This document shows positions 26,117 to 34,600 of a stretch of 64,000 bases of DNA, piece after piece. The translations under genes were made by a program, and so were the position numbers. How positions within the stretch are numbered: position 1 is the first letter of the stretch; the number at the start of each line of letters is the position of its first letter. Under the pieces are notes generated by a model. It worked only from the letters and a program-made list of their open reading frames with translations. It did not search any database and was not told where the DNA came from. The stretch comes from Symbioplanes lichenis. Its GTDB lineage: Bacteria > Actinomycetota > Actinomycetes > Mycobacteriales > Micromonosporaceae. Location: contig NZ_JAUZQD010000003.1 in the NCBI RefSeq assembly GCF_030709675.1, positions 434,001-498,000 of the forward strand, given 5' to 3'.

Positions 26117-26611
26117 GTGGTGCTGGAGACGCCATCCGAAGTCGCGGCCCTGCAGGAGCTGCTCGACAAGTCGCGCGCGGGCGCGACCAGCCACCTGCGC
26201 GAGATCGTCAACGACGACCGCGCCGCGACCGCCGCCGACCTCGTCCGCCTGCTGACCGGCATGAAGGTGCTCAGCGTCGCCACCGTGACCGCCGCCGGCG
26301 AGCCCCGGATCAGCGCGCTGGACGGCCACTTCCTGCACGGCACGTGGACTTTCGGCACGTCCGGCACCGCCGCCAAGGCTGTTCACCTGCGCAAGCGCCC
26401 GGCCGTCAGCGTGGCCCACGTGGACGGCGAGAAGCTGGCGGTCTTCAGCCATGGGCAGGCGGAGGAGCTGACCCAGGACGATCCGGGCTTCACGGAGATC
26501 ATCGAGCACTGGACGGCCCACTACGGATCCTCGCCGCTGACCTGGGGACCGGACATCCGCATGTACCGCCTGCGCCCGCACTGGATGATCGGTTACCGGG
26601 CCCCGGAATGA
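26117..26611 (+). CDS. pyridoxamine 5'-phosphate oxidase-family flavoprotein
   Basis: A 164-aa split-barrel FMN- or F420-binding protein. After a helical leader (EVAALQELLDKSRAGATSHL) comes MKVLSVATVTAAGEPRISALDG, the typical PPOX core, then TWTFGTSGTAAKAVHLRKRP with the phosphate-contacting Arg/Lys pattern. Substrate unknown; these are mostly small-molecule reductases. GTG start six bases after the glycosyltransferase stop. It overlaps the next methyltransferase (ATGA), so the two are co-translated. Confidence 0.85.
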   Translation: MVLETPSEVAALQELLDKSRAGATSHLREIVNDDRAATAADLVRLLTGMKVLSVATVTAAGEPRISALDGHFLHGTWTFGTSGTAAKAVHLRKRPAVSVAHVDGEKLAVFSHGQAEELTQDDPGFTEIIEHWTAHYGSSPLTWGPDIRMYRLRPHWMIGYRAPE

Positions 26612-27399
26612 CCTCGGTGGAGGACACTGCCACCGGCGCCGGCCTCATGCGGGCGCTGGAGCGGTACGCCTCCCCGCCGCTCGTCGACGACCCGCTCGCC
26701 GAGCGCTTCCTGACCGGCTGGCCCGCGGTCGTCGCCCGCCACCGCCTGCTGCGCGAGGGCTTCCTGCGCACCCTGGAGCGCGCGGGCCCGGGCTTCTACG
26801 GCGCGGTCGTCTGCCGTACGCGGGCGATCGACGACGCGTGCCGCGAAGCCTTGGATACAGGACTCGCCCATGTGGTCATCCTCGGCGCGGGCATGGATAC
26901 GCGGGCCTATCGGATGTTTTCCTGCGACGTCTGGGAGCTGGACCTGCCGCGCGTTCAGGAAATCAAGAAGGCCGCGGTGGTACGCGCCCTCGGGGCGTTG
27001 CCGGGTCACGTCCGGTACGCCCCGATCGACCTCGCGCGGCAGCCCGTCCCCGCGTTGACCGAGGCGCCGGTGCTGGTGTTGTGCGAGGCGGTGAGCATGT
27101 ACTTGCCGTCGTTGGAGCACGTGCTGGCGTACGCCGGGTCGCTGCCGCCCGGAAGCCGGTTCATCTTCACGTATCTGCCGCGGGGTGTCTTCGAGGATCC
27201 GCGCCAGTCCGGCTGGCGGCGCCGGCTGCACTGGCAGACCGCCTTCGAGCCGTCCGCCCTGTCCGGGCTCGGGTTCACGATCCTGGCCGACCTGGGCGGC
27301 TCGGACTACGAGTCGCTCTACCTGCGTCCGGCGGGCCGGTCGCTCGACGTCTTCCCCGGCGAGCGGGTCGTGATCGCCGCCCTTCTTTCTCCGAGGTAG
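26608..27399 (+). CDS. class I SAM-dependent methyltransferase, LCM/TIGR00027-like
   Basis: A 263-aa methyltransferase of the leucine carboxyl methyltransferase-like group. Signatures are the early Arg-rich AVVCRTRAIDDACREAL, then VVILGAGMDTRAYRM (SAM-binding GAGxDTRaYR) and WELDLPRVQEIKK (the D-x-P-x-V acidic loop), plus LVLCEAVSMYLP. The true substrate of this actinobacterial branch is unknown. The 3' end overlaps the convergent AlkA gene by 82 bases. Confidence 0.88.
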   Translation: MTSVEDTATGAGLMRALERYASPPLVDDPLAERFLTGWPAVVARHRLLREGFLRTLERAGPGFYGAVVCRTRAIDDACREALDTGLAHVVILGAGMDTRAYRMFSCDVWELDLPRVQEIKKAAVVRALGALPGHVRYAPIDLARQPVPALTEAPVLVLCEAVSMYLPSLEHVLAYAGSLPPGSRFIFTYLPRGVFEDPRQSGWRRRLHWQTAFEPSALSGLGFTILADLGGSDYESLYLRPAGRSLDVFPGERVVIAALLSPR

Positions 27400-27992
27400 T
27401 GCTGCCACAACAGGCGCGCCGCCACCGCCCGCCAGGGCCGCCACGCCCCGGCTCTCTCCTGCGCCTCCGCCGCGGTGGGCACCCTCGGCAGCTGCCACAA
27501 CTCGGCGATGCCGGCGGCCACGGCCAGATCCCCGACCGGCCACGCGTCGGGTCGCCCCAGCGCCGACAACCGGTAGACCGACGACGTCCACGGCCCGATG
27601 CCCGGCACCCTCTGCAAGGCGCGGTCGACGTCGTCGTCCTCGAGCTCGCCGAGCATCTCCAGCACCAGGTCACCGTCGTCGACCGCCGTCGCCAGCGCCC
27701 GCGCGTACCGCGCCTTCTGCCGGCTGAAGCCCGCCGCCCGCAACTGCTCGTCGCTGAGCGCCAGCAGACTGCCGGCCGTCACCGGGCCCGCGAGCTGCTG
27801 AAGCCGCTCGTACGCCGCCCGCGCCGAGGCCAGCGACACCTGCTGCTCCAGCAAGATGTGCACGAGCGTCCCGAAGCCCGGCTCCCGCCCCCACAACAAC
27901 GGAAACCCGTGCCGCTCGACCACCCGGGCGAAAAGCGGCTCACGTCCTGTCAGCTCCGCCACCCCGGCTCGCAGCACCGCCTCGCTCATCAT
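27318..27992 (-). CDS. DNA-3-methyladenine glycosylase II-like (AlkA/HhH-GPD)
   Basis: A 224-aa base-excision glycosylase that removes alkylated purines. It shows the HhH-GPD fold: LLEQQVSLASARAAYERL, the hairpin LQRVPGIGPWTSSVYRLSALG, and the catalytic Asp in DAWPVGDLAV; W-RPWRAVAARLLWQHY closes the domain. The C-terminal 20-odd residues beyond LWQHYLGE are an extension that overlaps the convergent methyltransferase. Start at the first of two tandem ATGs, with AGGCGGGG upstream. Divergent from a truncated nucleotidyltransferase. Confidence 0.9.
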   Translation of the reverse strand: MMSEAVLRAGVAELTGREPLFARVVERHGFPLLWGREPGFGTLVHILLEQQVSLASARAAYERLQQLAGPVTAGSLLALSDEQLRAAGFSRQKARYARALATAVDDGDLVLEMLGELEDDDVDRALQRVPGIGPWTSSVYRLSALGRPDAWPVGDLAVAAGIAELWQLPRVPTAAEAQERAGAWRPWRAVAARLLWQHYLGERRAAITTRSPGKTSSDRPAGRR

Positions 27993-28034
27993 GCCCCGCC
28001 TGATGCCCCCGGCAGCCCCGGCTAACCTGGCGTG

Positions 28035-28085
28035 ATGACCGCTGCGTGCTACCCCGGCACGTTCGACCCGTTCACCCCGCTTCAC
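28035..28085 (+). pseudogene. nucleotidyltransferase (CoaD-like) N-terminal stub
   Basis: The first 17 codons read MTAACYPGTFDPFTPLH, the unmistakable start of a cytidylyltransferase/pantetheine-phosphate adenylyltransferase (Y-P-G-T/S-F-D-P-x-T-x-x-H, first active-site loop). After the histidine the sequence turns into Arg-rich, unrelated frame over the antisense of the TetR gene. The 5' end is intact, including TAACCT six bases before GTGATG (a leaderless -10 arrangement). A deletion that removed the rest of the gene is the likely cause. Confidence 0.65.
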
Positions 28086-28111
28086 CGGAGGCGCCGCCGC
28101 CATCCGGCCTC

Positions 28112-28735
28112 TCAGTCGCGGCGGGCCGGGTCACCGTGGCGGGCGCCGCTCTCGCCCTGCAGCACGCGCAGCGCGTCGAGGGCGACCGCGGTCAGCGCGG
28201 CGCGGCCGACCCCGGCGCGGCCGAGCAACTCCATGCCCCGGGTGACGGAGACGAAGTACATGGCGAGCGACTGCACGTTGGCGTCCGCCGGGATCTCCTT
28301 CTCCTCGCGGGCGTGCTCCAGGCAGGCGGCGTAGACCTCGGCGAGCTGGTCGATGCCGGCCCGGGCGGCCGTCGACAGCCCGTCCTCCTCGCCGGTCGAC
28401 TCGACCAGCGCGCGCGTGGTCAGCGAAACCCGCCGATCGCTGCTGCTGAACTCGATCGCCAGCACGAGCAGATGACCCCGGATGCGTTCCAGCGGCGAGG
28501 CATCGTCGTGGGCCAGCGCTTCGGAGACCGCGCGCGCCGCCTCCTCACGGTCCTCGGAGAGCGCCCGGAAGAACAACTCCCGCTTCCCGCCGAACGCGTT
28601 GTAGAGGCTCTGCTTGCCCAGACCGGTCGCCCGCACCAGGTCGTCCAGCGTCGCGGCGGCCAGGCCGCGCACCGCGAACACCTCGCTGGCGCTGCTGACG
28701 ACATCACTCTCGACGAACTTCCGGGGCCGGGCCAC
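28112..28735 (-). CDS. TetR/AcrR-family transcriptional regulator
   Basis: A 207-aa one-component repressor. N-terminal helix-turn-helix: VVSSASEVFAVRGLAAATLD, LVRATGLGKQSLYNAFGGKR, ELFFRAL. The C-terminal ligand domain resembles the TetR_C group that often senses small lipophilic compounds (IRGHLLVLAIEFSSSDRRVS). Divergent from a SnoaL-like and a NIPSNAP gene, its likely targets. GTG start appears leaderless: TAAGAT lies seven bases upstream. The 3' end abuts the nucleotidyltransferase stub. Confidence 0.9.
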   Translation of the reverse strand: MARPRKFVESDVVSSASEVFAVRGLAAATLDDLVRATGLGKQSLYNAFGGKRELFFRALSEDREEAARAVSEALAHDDASPLERIRGHLLVLAIEFSSSDRRVSLTTRALVESTGEEDGLSTAARAGIDQLAEVYAACLEHAREEKEIPADANVQSLAMYFVSVTRGMELLGRAGVGRAALTAVALDALRVLQGESGARHGDPARRD

Positions 28736-28742
28736 GTGATCA

Positions 28743-28769
28743 ATCTTACGTTATTGTCCGTCCAGTCAA
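28743..28769 (-). promoter_or_regulatory. tetR promoter with overlapping partial palindrome
   Basis: On the minus strand, TTGACT (28769-28764), a 15-base spacer and TAAGAT (28748-28743) precede the GTG by seven bases. TTGTCCGTCCAGTCAA (28754-28769) overlaps the -35 and is imperfectly palindromic (5 of 8 pairs), as expected for an autoregulatory TetR operator. The spacer is short, so the exact promoter is tentative. Confidence 0.45.
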
Positions 28770-28787
28770 AAACTTGCTAGCGTCGGC

Positions 28788-28932
28788 TTCGGACGGGGCG
28801 TCGGAGCGAGGCCGAGTCCAGGTTTCGTCTGGGTGTGCGCCGCGGGCGCCCTCATACCGGCGGTATGTGGGTGTTCGCGGCGTGCGGCCAGGCGGAGGCT
28901 GGGCCGGCCGCAGCCCGGCGATCCTGTCCGAA
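28788..28932. repeat. dispersed nested inverted-repeat element, copy A
   Basis: Outer arms TTCGGAC (28788-28794) and GTCCGAA (28926-28932) enclose GTCCAGGTTTCG (28816-28827), matched on the far side by a GGCGGAGGCTGG segment (28891-28902). A core hairpin CATACCGGCGGTATG sits at 28853-28867. The same order of blocks, with close sequence, recurs at 61507-61672. It fills most of the 246-base divergent region between tetR and the SnoaL gene. No protein is encoded. Confidence 0.7.
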
Positions 28933-28981
28933 ACCGGCGCTGGCGTCGTTCTTGGCTACCGCACCTCAAGGAGAAGCTGAC

Positions 28982-29452
28982 ATGGCAAGTAACGAAGAGA
29001 TCGTGCGCGAGGCGTACCGGCTGGCGGAGGGAGACGTGCTCGACGGAGCCGGTTTCCGCGCCCTGTTCACCGAGGACGGGACGTTCAACGACGTGCCGAA
29101 CGCGCTGACCTTCCGCGGGGACGAGATCCCGCAGGCGCTGGCGGGCTTCGCCGGCGTGTTCCCCGACGTCCACCGCGAGCTGCTCGGAGTGCACGCGCTC
29201 GGTGACGTCGTCGCCGTCGAGCTCCGCATCCAGGGCACGCATCGCGGCGTGTTCCCGACCCCGGCCGGCGAGATCCCGCCGACCGGTCACCGGATCGACG
29301 TGCCGACGGCGGACCTGTGGTACCTCCGGGACGGGAAGATCGAGCGGTTCGCCTGTTACAACTCGGCGAACGTGCTGCTCGCGCAGCTCGGGGCCGGGCC
29401 CGACTTCGCGTCGGCGATCGAGGCCGCGGGCGCAGCCCGCGCGGGAGCGTAG
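28982..29452 (+). CDS. SnoaL-like/NTF2-fold protein
   Basis: A 156-aa small alpha+beta barrel protein. It has the NTF2/SnoaL pattern: an N-terminal helix (SNEEIVREAYRLAEG), FRALFTEDGTFNDVPN, then VHALGDVVAVELRIQGTHRG and PPTGHRIDVPTADLWYLRDGKIERF, the usual catalytic-pocket strand pair of polyketide or ester cyclases. Catalysis is unproven. Strong AAGGAGAAG ribosome site. Followed after three bases by a NIPSNAP gene, and divergent from tetR. Confidence 0.85.
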   Translation: MASNEEIVREAYRLAEGDVLDGAGFRALFTEDGTFNDVPNALTFRGDEIPQALAGFAGVFPDVHRELLGVHALGDVVAVELRIQGTHRGVFPTPAGEIPPTGHRIDVPTADLWYLRDGKIERFACYNSANVLLAQLGAGPDFASAIEAAGAARAGA

Positions 29453-29455
29453 CTC

Positions 29456-29773
29456 ATGTATCAGCTCCGGATCTACACCCTGCGCACGGCGGAGGCGCTC
29501 CAGCGGTACGCCACCGTGCACTGGCCGCGCCACCTCACCAGCATGCCCGCGTTCGGCGTCACCGTGCAGGGCTTCTGGACCGAGCACCAGGGCGGTGCGC
29601 CCCGGCTGTTCGCCCTGCTCTCGTTCCGGGAGGGCACCGGTCCCGCCGAGTTCACCGCCGCTTACCTTCCGAGCCCGGAGCTGGCGGCGGACATGGACGG
29701 CTTCGACGTCGGCGACATCCTCGGCGTCGAGGAGGTGCTGCTCGATCCGGTCGCCGGATCCCCCCTGCCCTGA
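29456..29773 (+). CDS. NIPSNAP-family protein
   Basis: A 105-aa dimeric ferredoxin-like alpha/beta-barrel domain. The start MYQLRIYTLRTAEALQRYATVHWPRH and the middle FWTEHQGGAPRLFALLSFREG match NIPSNAP/EthD-like monooxygenase-type folds. Function unknown. It forms a likely two-gene operon with the SnoaL-like gene, possibly induced through the divergent TetR regulator. Confidence 0.8.
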   Translation: MYQLRIYTLRTAEALQRYATVHWPRHLTSMPAFGVTVQGFWTEHQGGAPRLFALLSFREGTGPAEFTAAYLPSPELAADMDGFDVGDILGVEEVLLDPVAGSPLP

Positions 29774-29791
29774 GCGTCCCCCGCCCGTCTC

Positions 29792-30178
29792 TCAGGTGGT
29801 GGCGGCCTCGCGCTGGATCCGGTCGAACTGGGCGGCCATCGCGGCGGCCAGCGCCTGGGCGGCGGACAGGGGGCGGACCATGACGGTGAACTCGTCGATC
29901 AGGCCGTCGTCGTCCAGGTGGAGGAAGTCGCAGCCCTCGACGGCCACGTCGCCGATCCGGGCCGCGAAGACCAGCGCGTGGTCCCGGTCGCCGCTCAGCT
30001 CGCGGACGTAGTGGAAGTCTTCGAAGACGCGCAGCACGCCGCGCAGGATCGCCGCGGTGAGCGCCTTGCCGGGGTAGGGCTTGAAGGCCACCGGGCTGCG
30101 GAACACCACGGTCTCGGCCAGGGTCGCCGCGATGGCGTCGGGATCACGGGCCTCCACGGCGGCACGGAAGTCGGTCAC
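29792..30178 (-). CDS. nuclear transport factor 2-like protein
   Basis: A 128-aa NTF2/SnoaL_2-fold protein: MTDFRAAVEARDPDAIAATL, TVVFRSPVAFKPYPGKA, FAARIGDVAVEGCDFLHLDDDGLIDEFTVMVRP. This fold binds small hydrophobic ligands; no catalytic assignment is possible. It sits just downstream of the flippase gene on the same strand, with nine bases between them, so it could be co-transcribed with the polysaccharide export operon. Its function there is unclear. Confidence 0.8.
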   Translation of the reverse strand: MTDFRAAVEARDPDAIAATLAETVVFRSPVAFKPYPGKALTAAILRGVLRVFEDFHYVRELSGDRDHALVFAARIGDVAVEGCDFLHLDDDGLIDEFTVMVRPLSAAQALAAAMAAQFDRIQREAATT

Positions 30179-30187
30179 CGGGCCAGC

Positions 30188-31615
30188 CTACTGTCCGACC
30201 GAGCGCAGGGAGCGCAGCGCTGCCCGCGACCGGTGGAGCAGCAGGGCCAGCACGGCGGCGCCCACCACGCCCATCGCGGCCAGCGAGCCGAGGTCGGTGG
30301 GCACGGCCCGGCCCACCGACCAGGCGAGCCCGGCGGCCACGAGACTGCCCAGGGTGGGCCCGGCCAGCCGGCCCAGGAACGCGCGCGGGGCGATGCCCGC
30401 GCGCCGGAGTTCGTACAGGTAAAGGGGGAGGACGACGGCGAGGCCGACCGCGAACTGGGCCGCCGCCGCGCCCGGGGAGCCGCCGGAGCGGGCGCCGAGC
30501 CAGACGGCGGGCACGAGGGAGACCAGCCAGATGACCTGGACGGTGAAGACCACGCGGGTGTCGGCGAGCACCACGAAGTAGTCGTAGATCAGCTCGAAGA
30601 CGATGCGCAGCGCGCCCAGCAGGGCCAGCCACGGGAGCACGTCGGCCGCCGGCCCCCACGTCGAGCCGTAGACCAGGCGGATGAGCGGATCGGCGGCCAC
30701 GGCGAGCAGGACGCACACCGGCATGGTGAGGGAGGTCAGGAGCCCCGCGGTGGACAAGAAGGTGGCGCGCATGGATGCAGGGTCGTGCTGCAGGCGGGCC
30801 AGCGCGGCCGGGGCCACCGCGCGGACCGGCTGGGAGAACATGGTGACCGGCCAGTTGGACAGGTTGACGGCCAGGACGTAGAAACCCAGCGGCACCGGGC
30901 CGAGGACCGCGCCGACGAGCAGGCGGTCGATGTTGGCGACGGCGAAGACGATGATGCTCGAGCCGGCCAGGGGCAGGCCGAAGCGCAGCAGCTTGCGGGC
31001 CGTGGCGCGGTCGAAGCCGGCACGCAGGCCGGCCGGGGCGAACACCGCGAGCAGGACGCCGCCGAGGACCGCGCCGGTGAGCTGCCCGTACGCGAGGCTC
31101 ATGGCGCCGAGCCCGCCCAGCGCGCAGCCGATCGACACGAAGGACCCGAGCCACGTGGTGACCTGGTCGGCGATCATCTTGCGGTCCTGCCGGAAGTGCC
31201 GTTGCAGCAGCGCGGCCGGCGCGGCGACGATGCCGTTCACGAGCACACAGAGCGCCAGCACGCGGACGACCGGAGCGGCGTCGGGGGAGCCCATGAGACC
31301 GGCGAACGCGGGGGCGCCCAGCCAGCACGCCGCGTAGACGACGGCGCTGGCGGCGATGGAGATCGTGGCGACCGTGGGGACGACGGCGCGGGGATCCCCG
31401 GGCCAGCGCACGATCGCGAGCGAGACGCCGAGCTCGTTGAAGCTCAGCACGGCCAGCAGCGCCACCATGGCGACCGCGAACGTGCCGAACTCCTGCGGTC
31501 CGAGGATCCGGGCCAGGGCGACCCCGATGGCCAGGGTGCCCAGGCGGGCGAGCGCGGTGCTGGCGAAACTGAACCCCAGCGCCCGGCCCGCCCTCGAGGC
31601 GAGCGTTTGCGACAT
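30188..31615 (-). CDS. polysaccharide flippase (Wzx/MOP superfamily)
   Basis: A 475-aa polytopic membrane protein with about 12-14 helices. It carries the MOP-family start GRALGFSFASTALARLGTLAIGV, then ARILGPQEFGTFAVAMVALL and FRQDRKMIADQVTTWLGSF. It transports undecaprenyl-diphosphate-linked repeat units across the cytoplasmic membrane. ATG start seven bases after the large DUF4082 gene's stop on the same strand, so both are in one transcript. Confidence 0.9.
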   Translation of the reverse strand: MSQTLASRAGRALGFSFASTALARLGTLAIGVALARILGPQEFGTFAVAMVALLAVLSFNELGVSLAIVRWPGDPRAVVPTVATISIAASAVVYAACWLGAPAFAGLMGSPDAAPVVRVLALCVLVNGIVAAPAALLQRHFRQDRKMIADQVTTWLGSFVSIGCALGGLGAMSLAYGQLTGAVLGGVLLAVFAPAGLRAGFDRATARKLLRFGLPLAGSSIIVFAVANIDRLLVGAVLGPVPLGFYVLAVNLSNWPVTMFSQPVRAVAPAALARLQHDPASMRATFLSTAGLLTSLTMPVCVLLAVAADPLIRLVYGSTWGPAADVLPWLALLGALRIVFELIYDYFVVLADTRVVFTVQVIWLVSLVPAVWLGARSGGSPGAAAAQFAVGLAVVLPLYLYELRRAGIAPRAFLGRLAGPTLGSLVAAGLAWSVGRAVPTDLGSLAAMGVVGAAVLALLLHRSRAALRSLRSVGQ

Positions 31616-31622
31616 AGATTCC

Positions 31623-34600
31623 CTACTCCACGAAGTACACGTCGACCCAGAAGTTGTGGTTGGATCCCTGCCCCGGGAAGCCGTTGGTCCCGTAGCCGAA
31701 CATCCCGCCGCTCTGCGGGACGCGCAGCGGCACGTTGACGACGCCGGCCTGAGCGAAACCGTTGATGGTGGCCGAGTAGCGCCCGGCCGCCGTGTGATAG
31801 CTGACCACATAGGTCGTTCCGGCGGTGACCGCCACCGGTGTCGGGAAGCGGACCGACTGCCAGCCGGACGCCGTCTCCCCGCCGAAGGTGGCCGAGGTGA
31901 TCGGGTCGCCGTCCGCGGTCCACAGCGTGCCGACGTGCTTGCCGATGTTGCCCGGGCCCTTGTGGAAGCGCATGCCCGTGATCGTCCCGTCCACGTCCGG
32001 GATGATGCGCACACCGACGTTGATGGGATCCTCGTCGGCGTACTCGACATCCACCGGGAGGTCACCGGCGCCGAAGACGGTCACGCCGTCCGGGACGGGC
32101 GTGGGCGCGGCGTCGTCGTCGGGCAGGAAGAGCGGGTCCACCCAGTAGTTCGCCGAGCCGTAGGACTGCGCCGGGAAGCCGCTGGATCCGTACCGGAAGA
32201 CACCGTTGGCCCCGCCGGGCGCGCGCAGCGGCCCGTTGGTCCGGGCCGATCCGAAGAAGTTGGACGTGTACGCGTACCCGCCGTTGGGCGCGAAGTAGGA
32301 GATCACGTACGACCCGCCCGCCTCGACCTCCACCGGACTGCTGAACACGGCCGTCTGCCAGCCGTTGCCCGACCCCGGCCCGAAGGTGACCTGCCGCAGC
32401 ACCTGCTCCGAGGCCGACCAGAGCGTGCCGGTGTGGGTGCCCGTGTTGCCGGGGCCCTGGTAGTAGCGCAGCCCGACGATCTTCCCGCTGGTCAGCGGCA
32501 CGAACCGGGTGCCCACCTCGATCGGCGCGGTCTCGTCGCTGCTCGCCACCGCCGGCGTGGCGTCGTTCGCGAACAACTTCTTGACCGAGGGATCCAGATC
32601 GACGGTGAACGTCCACGTGACCGGCTCCTCGGTCGCGATGCCGTTCGTGTCGGTCGCCGTGACCCGGGCGGTGTAGGACGTGGCCGCCCGCAACGGATCC
32701 GCCGGCGTGAAGGTGGCCGTCTTCGTCGCCGCGCTGTAGGCCACGGTCCCGTCCACCGCGGCGCCCGTCCCGTCCTTGACCGTGAAGTCGATGGTCGAGG
32801 CGGCCAGAGGCTTGGTGAACACCACGGCCGGGTGCACCGCGGGATCCACGCCGCTGGCGTTGTCGAGCGGCGTGGTCGCCACGGGCGCCGGCGGGGCGCT
32901 CGCGCTGGAGATGAACTGCACGTCCACGTAGTAGTTCGTGTCGTCGTAGCTGCGCTGCGGGAAGCCCGCCCCGTAGCCGAAGACGCCGTTGCCGCCGGTC
33001 GTCGCCGACCGGGGCACGGTCAGCGGGCCGGCCTTCCCGTCGGTGAGGGCGAGGGCCTTCGCGTCGGCCGCGTAGTGCCCGTTCGGGGCGAAGTAGGAGA
33101 CGACGTACGTACTCCCGGGCTGCACCTCGACCGGCTTCGCCAGCTTGAGCGTCTGCCAGCCGTTGGCGGTCTCGCCGGTGTAGATGCCCGTCGCCAGCCG
33201 GTCCCCGTCGGCGTTCCACAGGCTGCCGGTGTGCGTCCCCGTGTTGCCCGGGCCCTTGTAGAACCGCAGCGCCGTGACGAACCCCTCGACGCCGGGCACG
33301 AACTTCACGCCCAGCTCCAGCGCCGTGGCGTCGCCGGCCGCGGTGGTGCCGGGCACCCGGTCGCCGAAGAGCGTGTTCTTGCCGGTGAGCATGAACTGCC
33401 GGGTCGCCGGGGCGCCGATGTTCACGCTGTCGTCGATCGCCCGGACCTGCACCACCTGCGCGCCGAGGCCGGTCGTGTGGAAGCTGTACGTCCAGGAGGT
33501 CGTCCCGGTCGCGGGGTGCCAGCTGACGCCCGCGTCGGTGGACACCTCGACGCCCGCCACACGTCCGCCCACGTCGCTCGCCGAGCCGGAGAGCGTCACC
33601 TGGGATCCGTTGGCGACCGTCGTGGTCGCGGCGGGCGAGGTGATGGACACCGTCGGCGCCGTCGTGTCCGCCGACGCCGTCGCCGGGTCGAGCGAGCCCA
33701 TCAGCGTCGCCGGCTGCACGCCCATGTCGGCGAAGAGGTTGACGGTCGCCTGCTGCATCCGCTCGTCGACCGGCTGGACGTCACCGTCGTGGTAGTCGTC
33801 GAGCCCCCACGCCCACTGGATGGTGCCGGCCGAGAACACCAGCGCGTCGCTGGCCGCCCGGTACATCGTCATGTGGTGGGTCGTCGTGCCCGCCGCGACG
33901 TTCTTGCCCCAGTCCAGCAGGTATTCCGGGGTCGGGCCGGTGGTGGTGGACAGCCGGATCAGCCCGGCGGGCCGGAAGCCGTTGTCCAGGTCCTCGTTCG
34001 ACTCGTAGCCGACGGTGTGCGGGGCGAGCGTCGCCAGCCCCGAGGTCAGATCGGCGACCGTGGTGTTGCGCCACAGCCGGTACTTGCCCTGCGCGGCGGG
34101 CACGGTCATCGGCAGGTCGGTGGAGTTGGCCATGTACGCCGTTCCGATCAGCGCGTTCTCCGGGTTCCCGCCGCCCGTGGCCGGGGGACTGAACCGCGGG
34201 TCCCGCCACGTCCCGGTCCACTCGCCCGTGGGATCCAGCGTGTCCGTCTCCGCCCACGTCTCCTTGTAACACGTCAACGTCCGGTACGGGGTGGGATCCC
34301 CGGCGGTGCTCGGCTCGTAGCGGGTCCGCCAGTAGACGTCGTTGCCGCTGAAGAAGGCGAGATGCGTCCCGGCGTCGCGGGCCTGCTCCACGTGCAGGCG
34401 CTGCGCCGCGGACCAGTACTCGTCGTGCCCGTTGGTGACGAACACCTTGTGGTTGGAGATGAGCTGCCCGCGCCGGTCGCTGTCGACGTTCGTGGTGTAG
34501 CTCAGGTCGTAGCCGTTGCGCTCCAGGAACCGCACCATCGGGTACTCGGCGCTGAAGAAGAAGTCCCGCCCCTGCATCGCGCCGCGGGTCGCGAACGGGC

